A DNA stretch of 39,478 nucleotides from Oopsacas minuta (taxonomy: Eukaryota > Porifera > Hexactinellida > Lyssacinosida > Leucopsacidae), in NCBI GenBank assembly GCA_024704765.1, contig JAKMXF010000065.1:1-39478 (forward strand), given 5' to 3'. Made by a program: the position numbers and the translations under genes. Positions 29,366 to 39,478 of this stretch are shown one piece after another. Below the pieces are notes generated by a model. That model ran no database searches and had not been told where the DNA came from. It saw nothing but the letters and a program-made list of their open reading frames with translations. How positions within the stretch are numbered: position 1 is the first letter of the stretch; each line of letters opens with the position of its first letter.

Positions 29366-30707
29366 CAGGGTGTCTCGAAATTATTGCGATGCTATATTAG
29401 ATCAACTATAATGAAATAAGAACAGTGTAATCTGATACAGCTTCAATTTACTATTGCAAATTTTATAAGCCAACCTTAGTAATTATTAATATGCATTATA
29501 CCCATAGATGGTTGTAGTTATTTTTGGAATTTTGAGTTTAGCTTAGAGTATTGGCGAATTATTAGCAGAAGAATGTGCGTTTGGAAAAAGTTGAAGTCCG
29601 TAACAGGGTCAATGGAATGCTACTTAGTGGAAAAACACAAAAGACCGTTGCTCTCTCTCTTGGAAAAGATGTTTCAACCATACAAAGATGGTGGTACAAA
29701 CATAAAGCACATAAAGGCCCACAACATAAGAGGGGTGCTGGATCTCCGAAAAAGTTATCCAGAGTCTCAAAAATTGTTACCGCGAAATCATTGGGAAAGA
29801 GACACAAGTCAACCAGATCTATGGCTAAGAAACTTGCAAACATGGGAAATATTGTTTCAAAGGACACTGTACACCGGTATTTGTTCAAGGATTAAAAAGT
29901 TCAACCTTATAAAAGACCAAAGCCCCCTTACTAACAGAATTTCATAAGTAAAACAGACTAAGCTTTGTTTGGATAAGGTGAATTGGACAGTGGATGATTG
30001 GAAACGTGTATTCTGGTCAGACGAATCTCCCTAAGAGTTATTTCACCCATCGAATCCACAGAACGATCGAATATGGTCAAGAGACGGTATACAAGTAACT
30101 CCCCGCCAAACTGTTAAATTTCCCGAAAATTGATGGTTTGGGGTATGGTGGGCTATCAAGCGCTTTCTACACTCCATATATTGCCTCAAAAAGAGACAAT
30201 TAATGCGAAATATTATGTAGACGAGATTCTAGAAGGGCCATGTATTCAAGCTTTGCGTAGAAGAGATGAAAATGGAGGGATCTTAGAAGGAAAATGATAC
30301 CAGACATGTCCAAAGCGATATTTATGCAGGATGAAGCTGCGGCTCATACAGCTAGAAACACTCAAGACTGGTGCAGACAGAACTTACCAAGGTTCTAGGA
30401 GAAATAGAAGTGGCTAGACAACTCTCTGGATCTCAACCCAATTGAGAATATTTGGTCCATCGTTCCAGATAAGATTGACAAGATGAAGCCTGCTGTCAAC
30501 GTTGATGATTTGGAAAAGATGCTAAACAATGCTTGGTCATCAATCGACCCTGATACTTTAGAAAGATTGTACTTAGGGATGCCAATGCGCGTTCAGAAAT
30601 GTATTGAAATGTCAGGGGAATATATTGACAAATAGAACTTTATCAAAGTGTATTAATTCTAAAGTTATTGAGTATTTACAACATCGCAATAATTTTGAGA
30701 CACCCTA
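29366..30707 (+). mobile_element. Tc1/mariner DD37E element, complete ends
   Basis: The left repeat is CAGGGTGTCTCGAAATTATT after TA at 29364-29365. The right repeat is its inverse, with TA at 30708-30709 and one changed terminal base (CCCTA for CCCTG). Length is 1342 bp. The family matches the element at 17333-18583. Confidence 0.92.
29573..30635 (+). pseudogene. Tc1-like DD37E transposase, multiply broken
   Basis: The DNA-binding half (29575-29895) includes VEVRNRVNGMLLSGKTQKTV, a helix-turn-helix (LSLGKDVSTIQRWWY), a GAGSPKK basic hook and KSTRSMAKKLANMG, ending at a TAA. Further on are VFWSDES (first D, followed by a stop), VWGMVGYQALSTLHILP and FMQDEAAAHTARNTQDW (second D block, GAP replaced by EAA). 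Last come LDLNPIENIWSIV with Glu 37 residues on, and the C-terminal RVQKCIEMSGEYIDK with TAG at 30633-30635. Several frameshifts and stops show it has not been active for some time. Confidence 0.9.
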
Positions 30708-32099
30708 TATTTCGACATACTCAGAGGGAGATCTTTAAGATGGGATCTCTATAGTTTTAACAATCTTGAAGCACTGTATTACCCTTATTTTTATACAATT
30801 ATTAGTGCCCCATTCCCCACCCATTTCGATTTCAATCGAAAGTTCCCTAGAACCGGCTCAATTACTAACTTGTATTATTTATCCACTTATAGATACTTAG
30901 TAGACATTACTTCCTTCCACCAATTCAATGGATAAAACATTGATTTCACAAAAAGAAGCATACGATATTTATAAATCACATGGTTGGAATTGTTCTGGCG
31001 CAGCTCGTCAGATAATTGATGTTCATTCCTTGTCAGATGATCTGTTTGAAACCATTCTTCGGAAATTATGAAATCTTCGGAAATCTCATAGATCATTACC
31101 AGAAGATTTACAACTTAAATGTTTGGGAGGGTATGAAGTTATATTTAGCGACTACTTGTAAATCTGGATCACAAATGTTGATTGACACATTCGATTCTAT
31201 CCCTGAGCAGCACTCATTTATTGAAGAGAATCTAACAGAGATCAGAAAACCACTATTCAACCTCACAATGAAAGCTGCTCGAAACCATTTGAACGTTTTG
31301 CTAAAGCATATTCAGTTCGTTGCCCAAAGGGAGCAGGTTGACGGAAGAAAGTTGCTGCTTTAGCTCTGGAATTAATTTCTAATCAGGAATATGATCGAGA
31401 AATTTCCAGCATATTGAAAGAAATAATGAGAACAGGCACGTACGGAAATGTAAAGAAAGTTTCGATACCTATGTCAAGTTTTATAATAGATCTTCTCGAA
31501 ATTGGAGCATTCAAATACACACTGTTGAAGAAATTACTGAAGCAAGATATCATATTCCCATCGTATAAAGTAACTTCTCAATACCGTCAAGAATTTCTCT
31601 TTCACGCAGCGTTTCATTTGTCACTAACCCCGATGGTCACTCTATTGGTGTATCAGTTGCTTATTTCCAAATACTCGAACTAACAATCCAACGACATCTT
31701 TTAAGCTTCGATTCCATTGAAAACAACTCACAGCATCCTTTGTCAGTTCGAATTGCAGACGGTCTAGATGGATCAGGCTCACACAATTCTTACAACCAAG
31801 TGAACTCAAAACTAGGTTAGATATATACAGTATTATTCTATTCGGATTTAAAGTTCTCAGTATAACAGATAACACAGGTTTCCCATTTATACGCCAATAC
31901 TTCTTCCAATTCACCTTTTTTAATCAGAGCAGTCTGTTTAATTGCATTAAAGGAAAATCACGAAATGCTAAATTTATTATGGATACACTCATAAATCCGT
32001 CAACTAAATTAATTTTAGAACAAGGAATCACAGTTGAAAATGTTCACATAGAAGTAGAAATCATTCGATCTATATTTGATACTAAATGGCAGGTCTATT

Positions 32100-35000
32100 C
32101 AGGGTTTCATGCAGGATTTTGATTTGGGGGGGGGGGGAAGAAAAAATTGCGACTGGAAAACAGTAGTTTACGAAAGAATTGGTCTCCCGCGTACCCCTAG
32201 GGGTACAGCGTACACTAGATATTTTCAAGTGGTACACCGAGAGATTTCAAAAGTCATTTACTACCTTTTTAGAGAACCACAATCTTTTAAGTTTCTTTTA
32301 ATAGCTTGTGAAATTTGAATATTTGTTTGTTATTAACTAACTCAATGGTCCCATTCAATAATTACATAGGATTTCATTTATTTTTTTCATCAATTTTGTT
32401 TTTCTTCTTAAATTGTGAAAATTCAGGTTAATAATGCTAACACCCAAACGAACGAATATCGAATATGCGTTTCAGCTCTAAAATCAATAGTACCACCTAC
32501 CAAAATATTATTTTACCAACCTATTTCAATATTTAATATACTTAGAAGTGTACTATTGTAGTAGGGATATCAGGCGATTCATTTCTGGAAAGCGGTCGAA
32601 CAATAACCTACAAGACATGGATGAATGTACATCTGAAGAGCTTTCACAAGTAACAAATGAAAGATGTTTGCCATCCTCCTCTCAAAATCCAGAAGCTACC
32701 AGGCATGATCCAACGCCACCTCATTCGAAAAAGTATCATATATCATCTAGCGAGCAGAGAAAGCAATATAAGGCTAATCTTTCATATAAAAATGAGTGGG
32801 AAAAAATCTATCCCTGGGTAATTTGCGAAGATCCTAGAAAAGGTATGTTCTGTACCATCTGCCAGAAGTGAGGCAATCCATCTCCAGGATCAAGGGGCGC
32901 TTGGACAAGCAGGGGAGTTACTAACTGGAGTCATGCTACTGAACTATTGAGAGCACACGGAGAGTCACGGTGTCATAGGGATGCAGCAGTCACTGCTGGT
33001 AAGTCAAAGCAGGTGGAGTGCGGGAAATCAGTACTTGAGCTGCAGTGTTCTGCTGCTGCAAAAGAGGCTGCATGCAGAGCAGAGAGGAATCGCAGCATCG
33101 TGCTTAAGTTAATGAGGTCAATCTATTTCCTAGCAACAAAACAAAATTCCTCACACCACTGTTTACCCAAATTTAATTGACTTGCAAGTGCCAATGAAAA
33201 TGCATTGCTGGAAGAGCACCTCACTCATGGTGCCTCCAATGCTCAGTACACCTCAAAGTTTAGTGCAGTTATGCTTCTGGATGCTCCTGACACGTGGCTT
33301 GAAAGAAAGCAAATACAGAGTCTAAGGTCAAGCCCGTGTTTTTCTATATTAGCAGATGAGTGTCAGGATATTTCCATACAGGAAGAGCTACCAATCTGCT
33401 GCAGGTGGATTGTGGATGGCTATCCAGAAGAACACTTTGTAGATATACTCCATGTCAAGGATGTAGATGCTGTATCAATCACGCAAGCTCTCACAACTTT
33501 CATTGAGGTGAACAATCTCGACTATAGACGTTTTGTTGGGCAAGGCTACGATGGGGCAACAACTTTCTCTGGTTGTACAAATGGTGTCCAAAGAAGGATA
33601 AGGACACACTCAGGACATGCAGTCTACATACACTGTGCATGCCACAAACTTCACCTGGCATCTATTCAAGCTGCTGAGTCCATCACTGTATTCAACAAAA
33701 TGTTTGGCACAATGACCGGCCTGTGGAAACTATTCTACTATTCGCCAAAGAAAGCAGATACTCTCAAGGTCGTTCAGTCAGTTCTAAATTTACCTGAGCT
33801 GAAGGTAGTAAAGCCAAGCAGTACGAGGTGGTTGTCCCATGAGCGGTGTCTAAGTGCAATCCGTAAAGATCTTCCTGCTCTTATTATCACTCTCCAGCAG
33901 CTGTACCAGACGTCAGGAGATGCAGAAGCATATGGAATTTCTCTTATCTTGAGCTCCATATCCGGAGTAGCTAGTATTTTCTTTTATCAGAAGTACTTGA
34001 TCTCCTTGCTAGGCTTAACTGCTACATGCAGAGACAGACTACGACTTTAGTAGGCTACCTTTGATTCTTGAAAGCATTATAAAAGCGGTAGAGGAACTCA
34101 AGGAAGAAAAAGCCGACTGGTGTTCTAGAATGCTCACTCGGGTTGACCAGCTATAGATCGATCATGGAATCATGATTACAATGAATCGCTCAGCTCGTAG
34201 CTTTGTGGATAGTGCTAGTGTTGGATATTTAACTGATTATCGTGACAAGGTTGCTCTTCCTTATGTAGATGCTTGACTACACAACATCGGCAACCGATTC
34301 TCGGGTGAAGCGGTAGAGCTAGTTGCATCATCCTCTGTTTTCAATCCAGCATCTCTTCCTTCAGAAGAAGCAGCTTTACCAGATTATGGTAAAAGAGAAG
34401 TGGAAGTTCTGGCCCAATTTTATGGTTATGAAGCTATAGTTGTCCATAATGGTGTAACTTTCTCTTCTCCGCCACTTATTGACAAAGATAAAATTGCTAT
34501 TGAATGGCGCTTGTTCAAGCAAGCATTGATTCAAAAATCAAGGTTGATCAGGGAAAAAAATGAGACTACCAAGACACCAAGCCTATAGGATGTCAAAGTT
34601 CACATGGAGTCATCTGGAGCTTACACTGGAATATTTCCAGAGATATTCAAGTTACTCAATATAATTCTTGTTCTTCCAGTAGGAACAGCTTCAGTTGAGA
34701 GATCTTTCAGCCACATGAAGCAAATTAAAACAAGACTTCGAAATAGACTTAATGATGCTAATTTGGCTCATTTAATGAGGATCGCAATTGAAGGGCCAGA
34801 ACTATCCTCGGTTAACTTTGATGAAGTTCTTAATGTATTTAAACAGAAAAATCGTCGAATACAGTTGTAGTTTAGCATATAATTATTAGTGACAGCAATA
34901 TTTTAATCTCCCTATTTTTGTGATCATAATTAGTATATAGTGACGTATCACACATGGCATCTTTGTTGTAATGTCACACGTTCAATATTATTGTTTAATA

Positions 35001-35103
35001 CACGACAAACAATACTAACCTATTCAAATTCAAGATTTCTGGGAGGGATAATTGTGCCTGGGTGAGGAAGGTTCCAGGGCCACCGCCTCTGTATGAAACC
35101 CTG
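32100..35103 (+). mobile_element. hAT element (zf862-like) inside RAG1L-B
   Basis: The inverted ends are CAGGGTTTCATGCAG and CTGTATGAAACCCTG. The flanking direct repeat is 5 bp, CTATT (32095-32099 and 35104-35108), not the 8 bp usual for hAT. A run of 12 G lies just inside the left end. Length is about 3.0 kb, with the transposase on the plus strand. It interrupts RAG1L-B between the second catalytic Asp and the CxxC position. Confidence 0.85.
32548..34870 (+). pseudogene. hAT transposase, zinc-finger 862-like, five stops and one frameshift
   Basis: The N-terminal part has KYKANLSYKNEWEKIYPWV and a CTIC finger. The central hAT core is in one long stretch (33205-34020): SPCFSILADECQDISIQEEL (acidic block), CCRWIVDGYPEEHFVDIL, FVGQGYDGATTFSGCTNGVQ, YIHCACHKLHLA and KPSSTRWLSHERCL. 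The C-terminal dimerisation block is IILVLPVGTASVERSFSHMK, then RLRNRLNDANLAHLM. Stops lie at 32869, 33178, 34154, 34273 and 34586, and a frameshift near 34025. Otherwise the coding sequence is collinear, so decay is moderate. Homology is to DUF4371-type hATs similar to vertebrate ZNF862. Confidence 0.9.
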
Positions 35104-36264
35104 CTATTAGATGGAGCGGGTGGTGCATCATGTCATCTTTGGACGGCTACAAGAAAGGAAATCAATAGTTTAGAGCGGGCCAGATTAGGTTTTCCAATTA
35201 ATACATACATTATTGATGCTAACCAACTATTTGACGATATCAACGAGGAAGAAATATTTGGCCAACCTTCCAAAAACGCTGTGGCATTACCCACCACCCT
35301 ACTTTCGAAATAAGCATCTTAGCAGCTTCTCCATTGCATGCGTATCTCTGTGTCTTTAGGTAGTATTTGTTACTCACATATCACTTAGACGCAGGTTGTA
35401 AAAAGTGGTCACCTACATCCACAAAAGTACAGGATTCTTTGAAACCAATAAGATCAATTATAGAAGGTAAATGTAGTATGAAAATCGATATTCCATCTAG
35501 TCAAGGGGGGACTTCAACAACTGGCAATGTTGCACGAGAATGTTTCCGAGATTAAAGAGATTTCTTCAGATAGGCCCTTCACTATTTACCCAGTTGATAA
35601 ACTAACCCTGAAAATCATTCAAAACAACCTCTCGGCGATTTTGAGGATAGTTAACAACAAAGACCACATTAATTGTCATGGTCTTGAAAGTCTCTACAAG
35701 GAAACATGTGAAATTGTTTTAATCACTTTCCTTGGGTAAGCATCTCTCCCTCTCTTCATAAACTGCTTGCTCATTGTTTTCAAATAATTTATCGCTATAA
35801 TTATGATTATGGATTACAAAAAAATTCTGAAGAATGTTCAGAGGCTTGCAAAAAGTATGTCCGAAGGTATAGAGAAAATTTAGCAGGAAAAACATCCTTT
35901 GCTGACAACTTTCGTGATATTTTAGTCCGACTTTTGTGCTTCAGTGACCCTGTATTGGTTTTAAATCGTCACAAAAGTATTTGAAAACGCTAGATCAAAC
36001 GAAGATGCCATGCCTGCAATATCTGAACAGGATACCCTTTATGTATCCCTGATATTCTATTAAAATTATGAATTAGTGATTTTAGTGATGACGTCATCTT
36101 CACATATTTCGAGTGAGATAATTGAAACTTTGACTTCTCCAATGAAATGTACGGGGTCAATTTCATTTATTAGTATAATACAAATATTATCGATTTGAGG
36201 TTACAATTTGGCTAATCTCTCATTTATCCATTTTAACACACTTGCTATATTCATTTTACAATAA

Positions 36265-37220
36265 TTATTTGAAATAGCATCCCTTATTTTGAATACACTT
36301 TTTCATTCGTTGAAACAAAGCTTGATTAGCTTCTTTAAATACGTTTTCGTTGATGTCTCCGATCACTTCTCTCAGGGCCTCCTCAAGTTCAGAATTCGAT
36401 GAAAAATTTCTGCCTTTAAGGTATTTTTTTAATTCTAGGAAAGAGCCAGAAGTCGCAGGGTGCTAGATCTGGAGAATAAGGGTTGTGGCAAAATATATAG
36501 TCGTGATACTTCAATGAATAGTCTTGCCATTTTTGATGTATGAGAACTGGCATTATCGTGGTGCAAAAATGTTTCCCTTATTCCTGGCCAATGACACTGT
36601 AAATTTAGTGATTTTATGAGTAGAGGCAAACAACTCTCTGTATACCAGGTTGAATTTATTGTCTTTCCAGGTTCAACAGGTACAACGGTTTTAACACCCG
36701 TTGTATTAAAAAAATTGCATGCATTTGTTTCTTGGTGTACTGAGTTCTGCGAACCTTTGTTGGGGCACCTTCTCCAATTTGGCACCATTGACGGCTCTGT
36801 GCTTTGTTTTGGGATCATAGTGATAGATCCATGTTTCATCACCTGTTATTATCTTGGAAACATCTCTACTGTTGGTATTGTTGGATTTTTAAGCATTCCA
36901 TGGCGCCATTTCACTCAATTCTGCTCCTGGTCATGATGAAGCTAATGTGAGATCCAACGGGCACAAAGTTTAAGTGGCTGAAGGGATTGGTGCAAAATGG
37001 TGTGCACTGCCCCGAATGTGATGCCAATTTCGTGCTGGATCCTCTTACATGTAACTTTTGAGTCTGCTATCACCATGTCCTTAATTGACTCAACAATTCC
37101 CTCTGTAGCAGCGTATGGGGGTGGTCCAGGGCGAGCTTGGTCTTCAAGATGAGAATTCGCACATTTAAATTCTCGATACAATCTTTTCACTATTGCCGCA
37201 GATACCTGTAGTTTGGAAAG
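36265..37220 (-). pseudogene. mariner-like transposase, broken
   Basis: The N-terminal part (37220-36942) reads VKRLYREFKCANSHLEDQAR, PGPPPYAATEGIVES, then KRIQHEIGITFGAVHTIL and LCARWISH, a mariner-type DNA-binding region. The first catalytic block is IITGDETWIYHYDP near 36850. The second is FLHHDNASSHTSKMARLF near 36560. The end is RMKKCIQNKGCYFK with TAA at 36265-36267. Frames change near 36900, 36720, 36520 and 36450. The first about 30 codons are missing or unrecognisable. It is a different family from the DD34D copy at 9756-12069. Terminal repeats were not identified. Confidence 0.85.
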
Positions 37221-37344
37221 CTGTATAAGATTTTAGTGGCATCCTTTTATTGTTTTCAAAATTGGGACTGAAAAAGTATTATAGCACGAATATTACGACC
37301 TGATATCTGTATTGAGGATTTGGCGAGTAAGAAATCCATAATTA

Positions 37345-37530
37345 CAGTAGAACTCGGATAAGACGTACCCGCTCGTGAAACAGAAATTAGTACGTCTTAA
37401 CCGAGTGTACGTCTTATCCGAACATGTTTGCATTACAAATAATGATGACTGATATTTTGGGATATAAGAAATGGTACGTCTTAACCGAGTGTACGTCTTA
37501 AGCCGAGTACGTCTTATACGAGTTCTACTG
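37345..37530. mobile_element. 186-bp MITE, same family as 4384-4468
   Basis: The ends are CAGTAGAACTCGGATAAGAC and, inverted, CAGTAGAACTCGTATAAGAC, flanked by TA at 37343-37344 and 37531-37532. The interior repeats ACGTCTTA five times, in combinations with CCGAGTGT, so this copy has expanded internal subunits compared with the 85-bp copy. Confidence 0.85.
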
Positions 37531-37532
37531 TA

Positions 37533-38301
37533 ATTAAACTGCTGCAAACTGAAAAGTATACATGATAACTTACAAGATTTTTAGCGAAGTACTTTTATCC
37601 CATATTTATTCCAAAGAAGTTATGGTTTGCTTATATAGGAGCTTGCAACATAGTAAGGCTCAAAACTTTTTAGGTGGCCCTCGTACACTGGAAAGTGTTT
37701 AGGATTGACGATGAAGGAAATATATAAATATATGATTGATTAATTATCCGGGGTATAAGTGAAGCCCGTACTTCCAACCTGCACTGCTTTATCGAAGCGA
37801 GACTGAAGATTTAAACTTACAGTCCAAGAGCAACAACAACAAGGGGGGGATTCAGATTGTGGTGTATTTGTTATTGTAGTTAGTATCGCGTTGGTGAATG
37901 GTTTAGAACCAAGTTTATTGACATGAAACCAGGTCAATATGAGGCGTTACCTGCGTAATTTCATTAATTCTGAAAAATTATCACCCCTGCCTACAATTTC
38001 TGAAAGACGCTGTTCACGGATAAAGGTTAATAAGAAGTTGGAATATACAATTGAACTTTAGCGTAGTTGTCGCCTACCCAAGTTTGCTTTCAAGAATATG
38101 GTGGATTGTCAAGTGTGTACTAATGGTTTTACAAACCATGTGTTGGCCTACAGGATATTACCCAAAAGGTTTCCTCGTTCATTTATAAAGTTGTAACAGC
38201 AAAAGAAAAGCTTAGTAAAGATAGTAAAAAGTATACTTGTTAATTTAATACCATTTATTCATTATTTATGAATCAAGAATAGGGTAAGAGCTACTAGCAC
38301 T
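37533..38301. other. intergenic, nothing convincing
   Basis: No supported gene. A 65-codon minus-strand frame (37937-37740) contains a CCCC run made by an AAC-rich repeat and has no recognisable domain; I do not call it. Confidence 0.45.
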
Positions 38302-38580
38302 TTAGTTTTCGTAATTCTTGTTCATTCGAACAGTATAAAAAATATCGCACTCTGTAGAATATGTTTTCGATCCAAATGAAAGATACTGGGTAGTTAATCT
38401 CCTTAATGTAGAGAAGAGCTGCTCGCATACTTGAGAGTTTATTCTCATGAAATCGTGACTCTTTACTAACTTCAAAGAATAAGTTGGATTGTAGTAATGA
38501 TTCTTCCAGTGAAAGCGATCAACCAGGAGCGTAGTATCTTTGAAAAGTTTGGGTTCCTTAATGATCAGGGTTGTATCAAC
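38302..38580 (-). pseudogene. transposase-like C-terminal fragment (DRFHW...NSQVCEQ type)
   Basis: A 92-codon frame without ATG ends in TAA. Visible motifs are LLVDRFHWKNHYYNP, then INSQVCEQLFSTLRR, and a closing aromatic-rich stretch. I recall the pairing of a DRFHxxNH block with NSQxxEQxNSxLR from uncharacterised transposon-encoded proteins of the KDZ/CxC kind in animals. The E of SQVCEQ would be a candidate third catalytic acid. The rest of the gene is absent: upstream the frame stops within the AACTCATTT repeats. The family link is from memory of motifs only. Confidence 0.5.
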
Positions 38581-38672
38581 TCATTTTGAGTTGGCAAAAT
38601 CAACTCATTTTATTGAATGAGTGGAATGAGTTGATAGTTCAATGAAATGAGTTGAAATGAGTTCAACTGATT
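38578..38672. repeat. AACTCATTT/AAATGAGTT inverted short repeats
   Basis: The motif AACTCATTT and its inverse AAATGAGTT or GAATGAGTT occur together about seven times in under 100 bases, able to pair in several ways. Units are not evenly spaced. It lies immediately 5' of the truncated coding fragment above. Confidence 0.75.
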
Positions 38673-39018
38673 TTACGCACATTTTTCTTTCGGTTAATTA
38701 TGTTAATGATCTCTGATACGGTAATAGTAGATTGTCTTATGAAGAAAAACCATAGTTGATTCCAACCATTCAATGTATATCAGACTGCATTTATAATCCT
38801 AATTATATATAGTCAAACACAATTTGAAAGATTGCGTGGTTGATCAACCATACTCAGGTAATTACTCACTACCTTGGCCCCAAATGAAATTTTTGTTCAC
38901 TGACTTTAAGTTAATCCAATTCATCTTTCTGAATTTAAGTTAATCTAATTCATCTGGAGATTCTTGACGCATTTTTTATCTAATTATTTCATCTACGTAC
39001 GTATTAGCATATTGTCTA
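38673..39018. other. intergenic, nothing recognised
   Basis: AT-rich. A short direct repeat, TTTAAGTTAATC.AATTCATCT, occurs twice near 38903-38960. No ORF. Confidence 0.45.
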
Positions 39019-39153
39019 ATGGCAAATGAAACTCTCTTCTCGAATGATGATACCGATTCACCTATAAATTCTACTCCTCCTTCCTTGGTTGAACTAAATT
39101 CCGATAATTTTGTCATAACTTCAAAACAAGGTGATGTGGATACTATTTGCTAG
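39019..39153 (+). CDS. small Ser/Asn/Asp-rich ORF, uncertain
   Basis: ATG at 39019 opens 44 codons (MANETLFSNDDTDSPINSTP) ending at TAG. The composition resembles disordered N-termini of transposon proteins but there is no domain. It lies about 220 bases before the mariner-like start at 39377. It may be chance, or the broken start of a larger gene. Confidence 0.2.
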   Translation: MANETLFSNDDTDSPINSTPPSLVELNSDNFVITSKQGDVDTIC

Positions 39154-39376
39154 ATTCGGATTTCATCCTAAGTGATGTTCTAACTACAAAGGGATTTCAA
39201 GTAGTTCGTAACCCTAGCTATTGCTATCATTGTTTAACCACATGTATTTACTATTTGCATCTAATTTATAGCTTAGATTTTCGTCTATTTAGGACACTAT
39301 ACTTTGTGGAAATTGATTCGATATTTTTTGAGATACACTCTTTTGAAGATAGGTTATAGCAACCACAGAGGAATTT

Positions 39377-39478
39377 ATGGCTTCAAAATCTAATGAATTT
39401 CTACTTGAACAAAGAGCATACATCAAAATCCGCTCATTACTCGGCGATACGCCAAGGAATATCCACCAAGATTTAGTA
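39377..39478 (+). CDS. mariner/IS630-like transposase, N-terminus, runs off the window
   Basis: ATG at 39377 opens 34 codons without interruption to the window edge. The sequence LEQRAYIKIRSLLGDTPRNI is a typical first helical segment of mariner-like DNA-binding domains (an EQRxYIKIRxxLG pattern). Completeness of the gene cannot be judged. It differs from the N-termini at 9756 and 37220. Confidence 0.6.
   Translation, partial: MASKSNEFLLEQRAYIKIRSLLGDTPRNIHQDLV

Larger units (their letters stand above)
30928..35984 (+). pseudogene. RAG1-like transposase (RAG1L-B), split by a hAT and decayed
   Basis: This is a diverged paralogue of the gene at 19455-21608. ATG at 30928 starts an N-terminus with a helix-turn-helix-like segment (SHGWNCSGAARQII), which aligns with the region before the uncertain start of copy A. 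The first catalytic Asp is at 31758-31760 (RIADGLDGSGSHN) and the second at 32078-32080 (SIFDTKWQV). After the hAT (32100-35103) comes LLLDGAGGASCHLW, where the second zinc Cys has become Trp. KKWSPTSTKVQDS, SSQGGTSTTGNVAR, LHKLLAHCF and the catalytic Glu at 35841-35843 (SEECSEACKKYVRRYRENL) follow. The stop TGA is at 35982-35984. Many frameshifts and stops are present. I could not find its terminal repeats. Confidence 0.85.

Noticed and set aside
30771-30777. CACTGTA upstream of RAG1L-B as its 5' terminal repeat
   Set aside because: It lacks the GCACGA and TGGAAAT blocks of the copy A ends, and no inverse partner with a 5-bp duplication is visible beyond 35984.
32125-32136. Run of 12 G as a regulatory or quadruplex site
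   Set aside because: It is a simple homopolymer in a hAT subterminal region; length may vary or be a sequencing artefact.
37740-37937. Minus-strand ORF with a Cys run
   Set aside because: The Cys run comes from a simple AAC-rich repeat, and no domain or neighbour supports a gene.

Overview
This is AT-rich eukaryotic DNA, almost certainly from an invertebrate animal. The evidence is eukaryotic transposon families (Tc1/mariner, hAT, piggyBac, RAG1-like), a TATA-box promoter with a 54-bp GT-AG intron, and no bacterial operon structure. I cannot name the phylum. Nearly everything recognisable is a mobile element, mostly broken by frameshifts and stops and often nested. Convincing host genes are absent or reduced to a few unrecognised ORFs.

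Layout. 1-2.5 kb: a mariner tail, then a Buster/SCAND3-type hAT carrying a 406-bp MITE. 2.5-6 kb: an unrecognised minus-strand ORF cluster, a dispersed repeat, a small TA-flanked MITE and a 57-bp minisatellite. 6-9.65 kb: a complete GTF2IRD2/ZBED-type hAT with 8-bp TSDs, into which a DD37D Tc1-like element inserted. 9.75-12.07 kb: a mariner split by a DD37E Tc1-like element. 12.6-14.1 kb: a TTF-finger hAT fragment beside a Cys-rich ORF with an LDFGRGF motif. 14.1-18.85 kb: a stack in which a ZMYM1-type hAT (8-bp TSD) sits in a DD37D element, which sits in a DD37E element, which sits in a second copy of the 6-kb hAT.

19.27-22.20 kb holds the most important feature: a complete RAG1-like (RAG1L) transposon. 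Its ORF is open for 717 codons. It has the RAG1 D, D and E residues and the RAG1 zinc ligands at near-identical spacing, RSS-heptamer-like termini (CACAGTG and CACAATG) and a GC-rich 5-bp target duplication (CGCAG). A second, diverged RAG1L copy (30.93-35.98 kb) is split by a zf862-type hAT. No RAG2-like gene is visible in either.

23.2-25.5 kb: a frameshifted piggyBac. 26.2-27.7 kb: two inverted copies of a coiled-coil gene, one with a TATA box and a short 5'UTR intron. 27.8-28.8 kb: dispersed and tandem repeats and a solo hAT end that preserves the empty target site of the 1.9-kb MITE. 29.37-30.71 kb: a DD37E element. 36.3-37.2 kb: a mariner-like pseudogene. 37.3-39.5 kb: a second copy of the small MITE, a transposase-like C-terminal fragment and the start of another mariner-like gene at the window edge.

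The genes do not form a shared pathway. The window is a layered record of transposition, and the RAG1L copies are the part that bears on the origin of V(D)J recombination.
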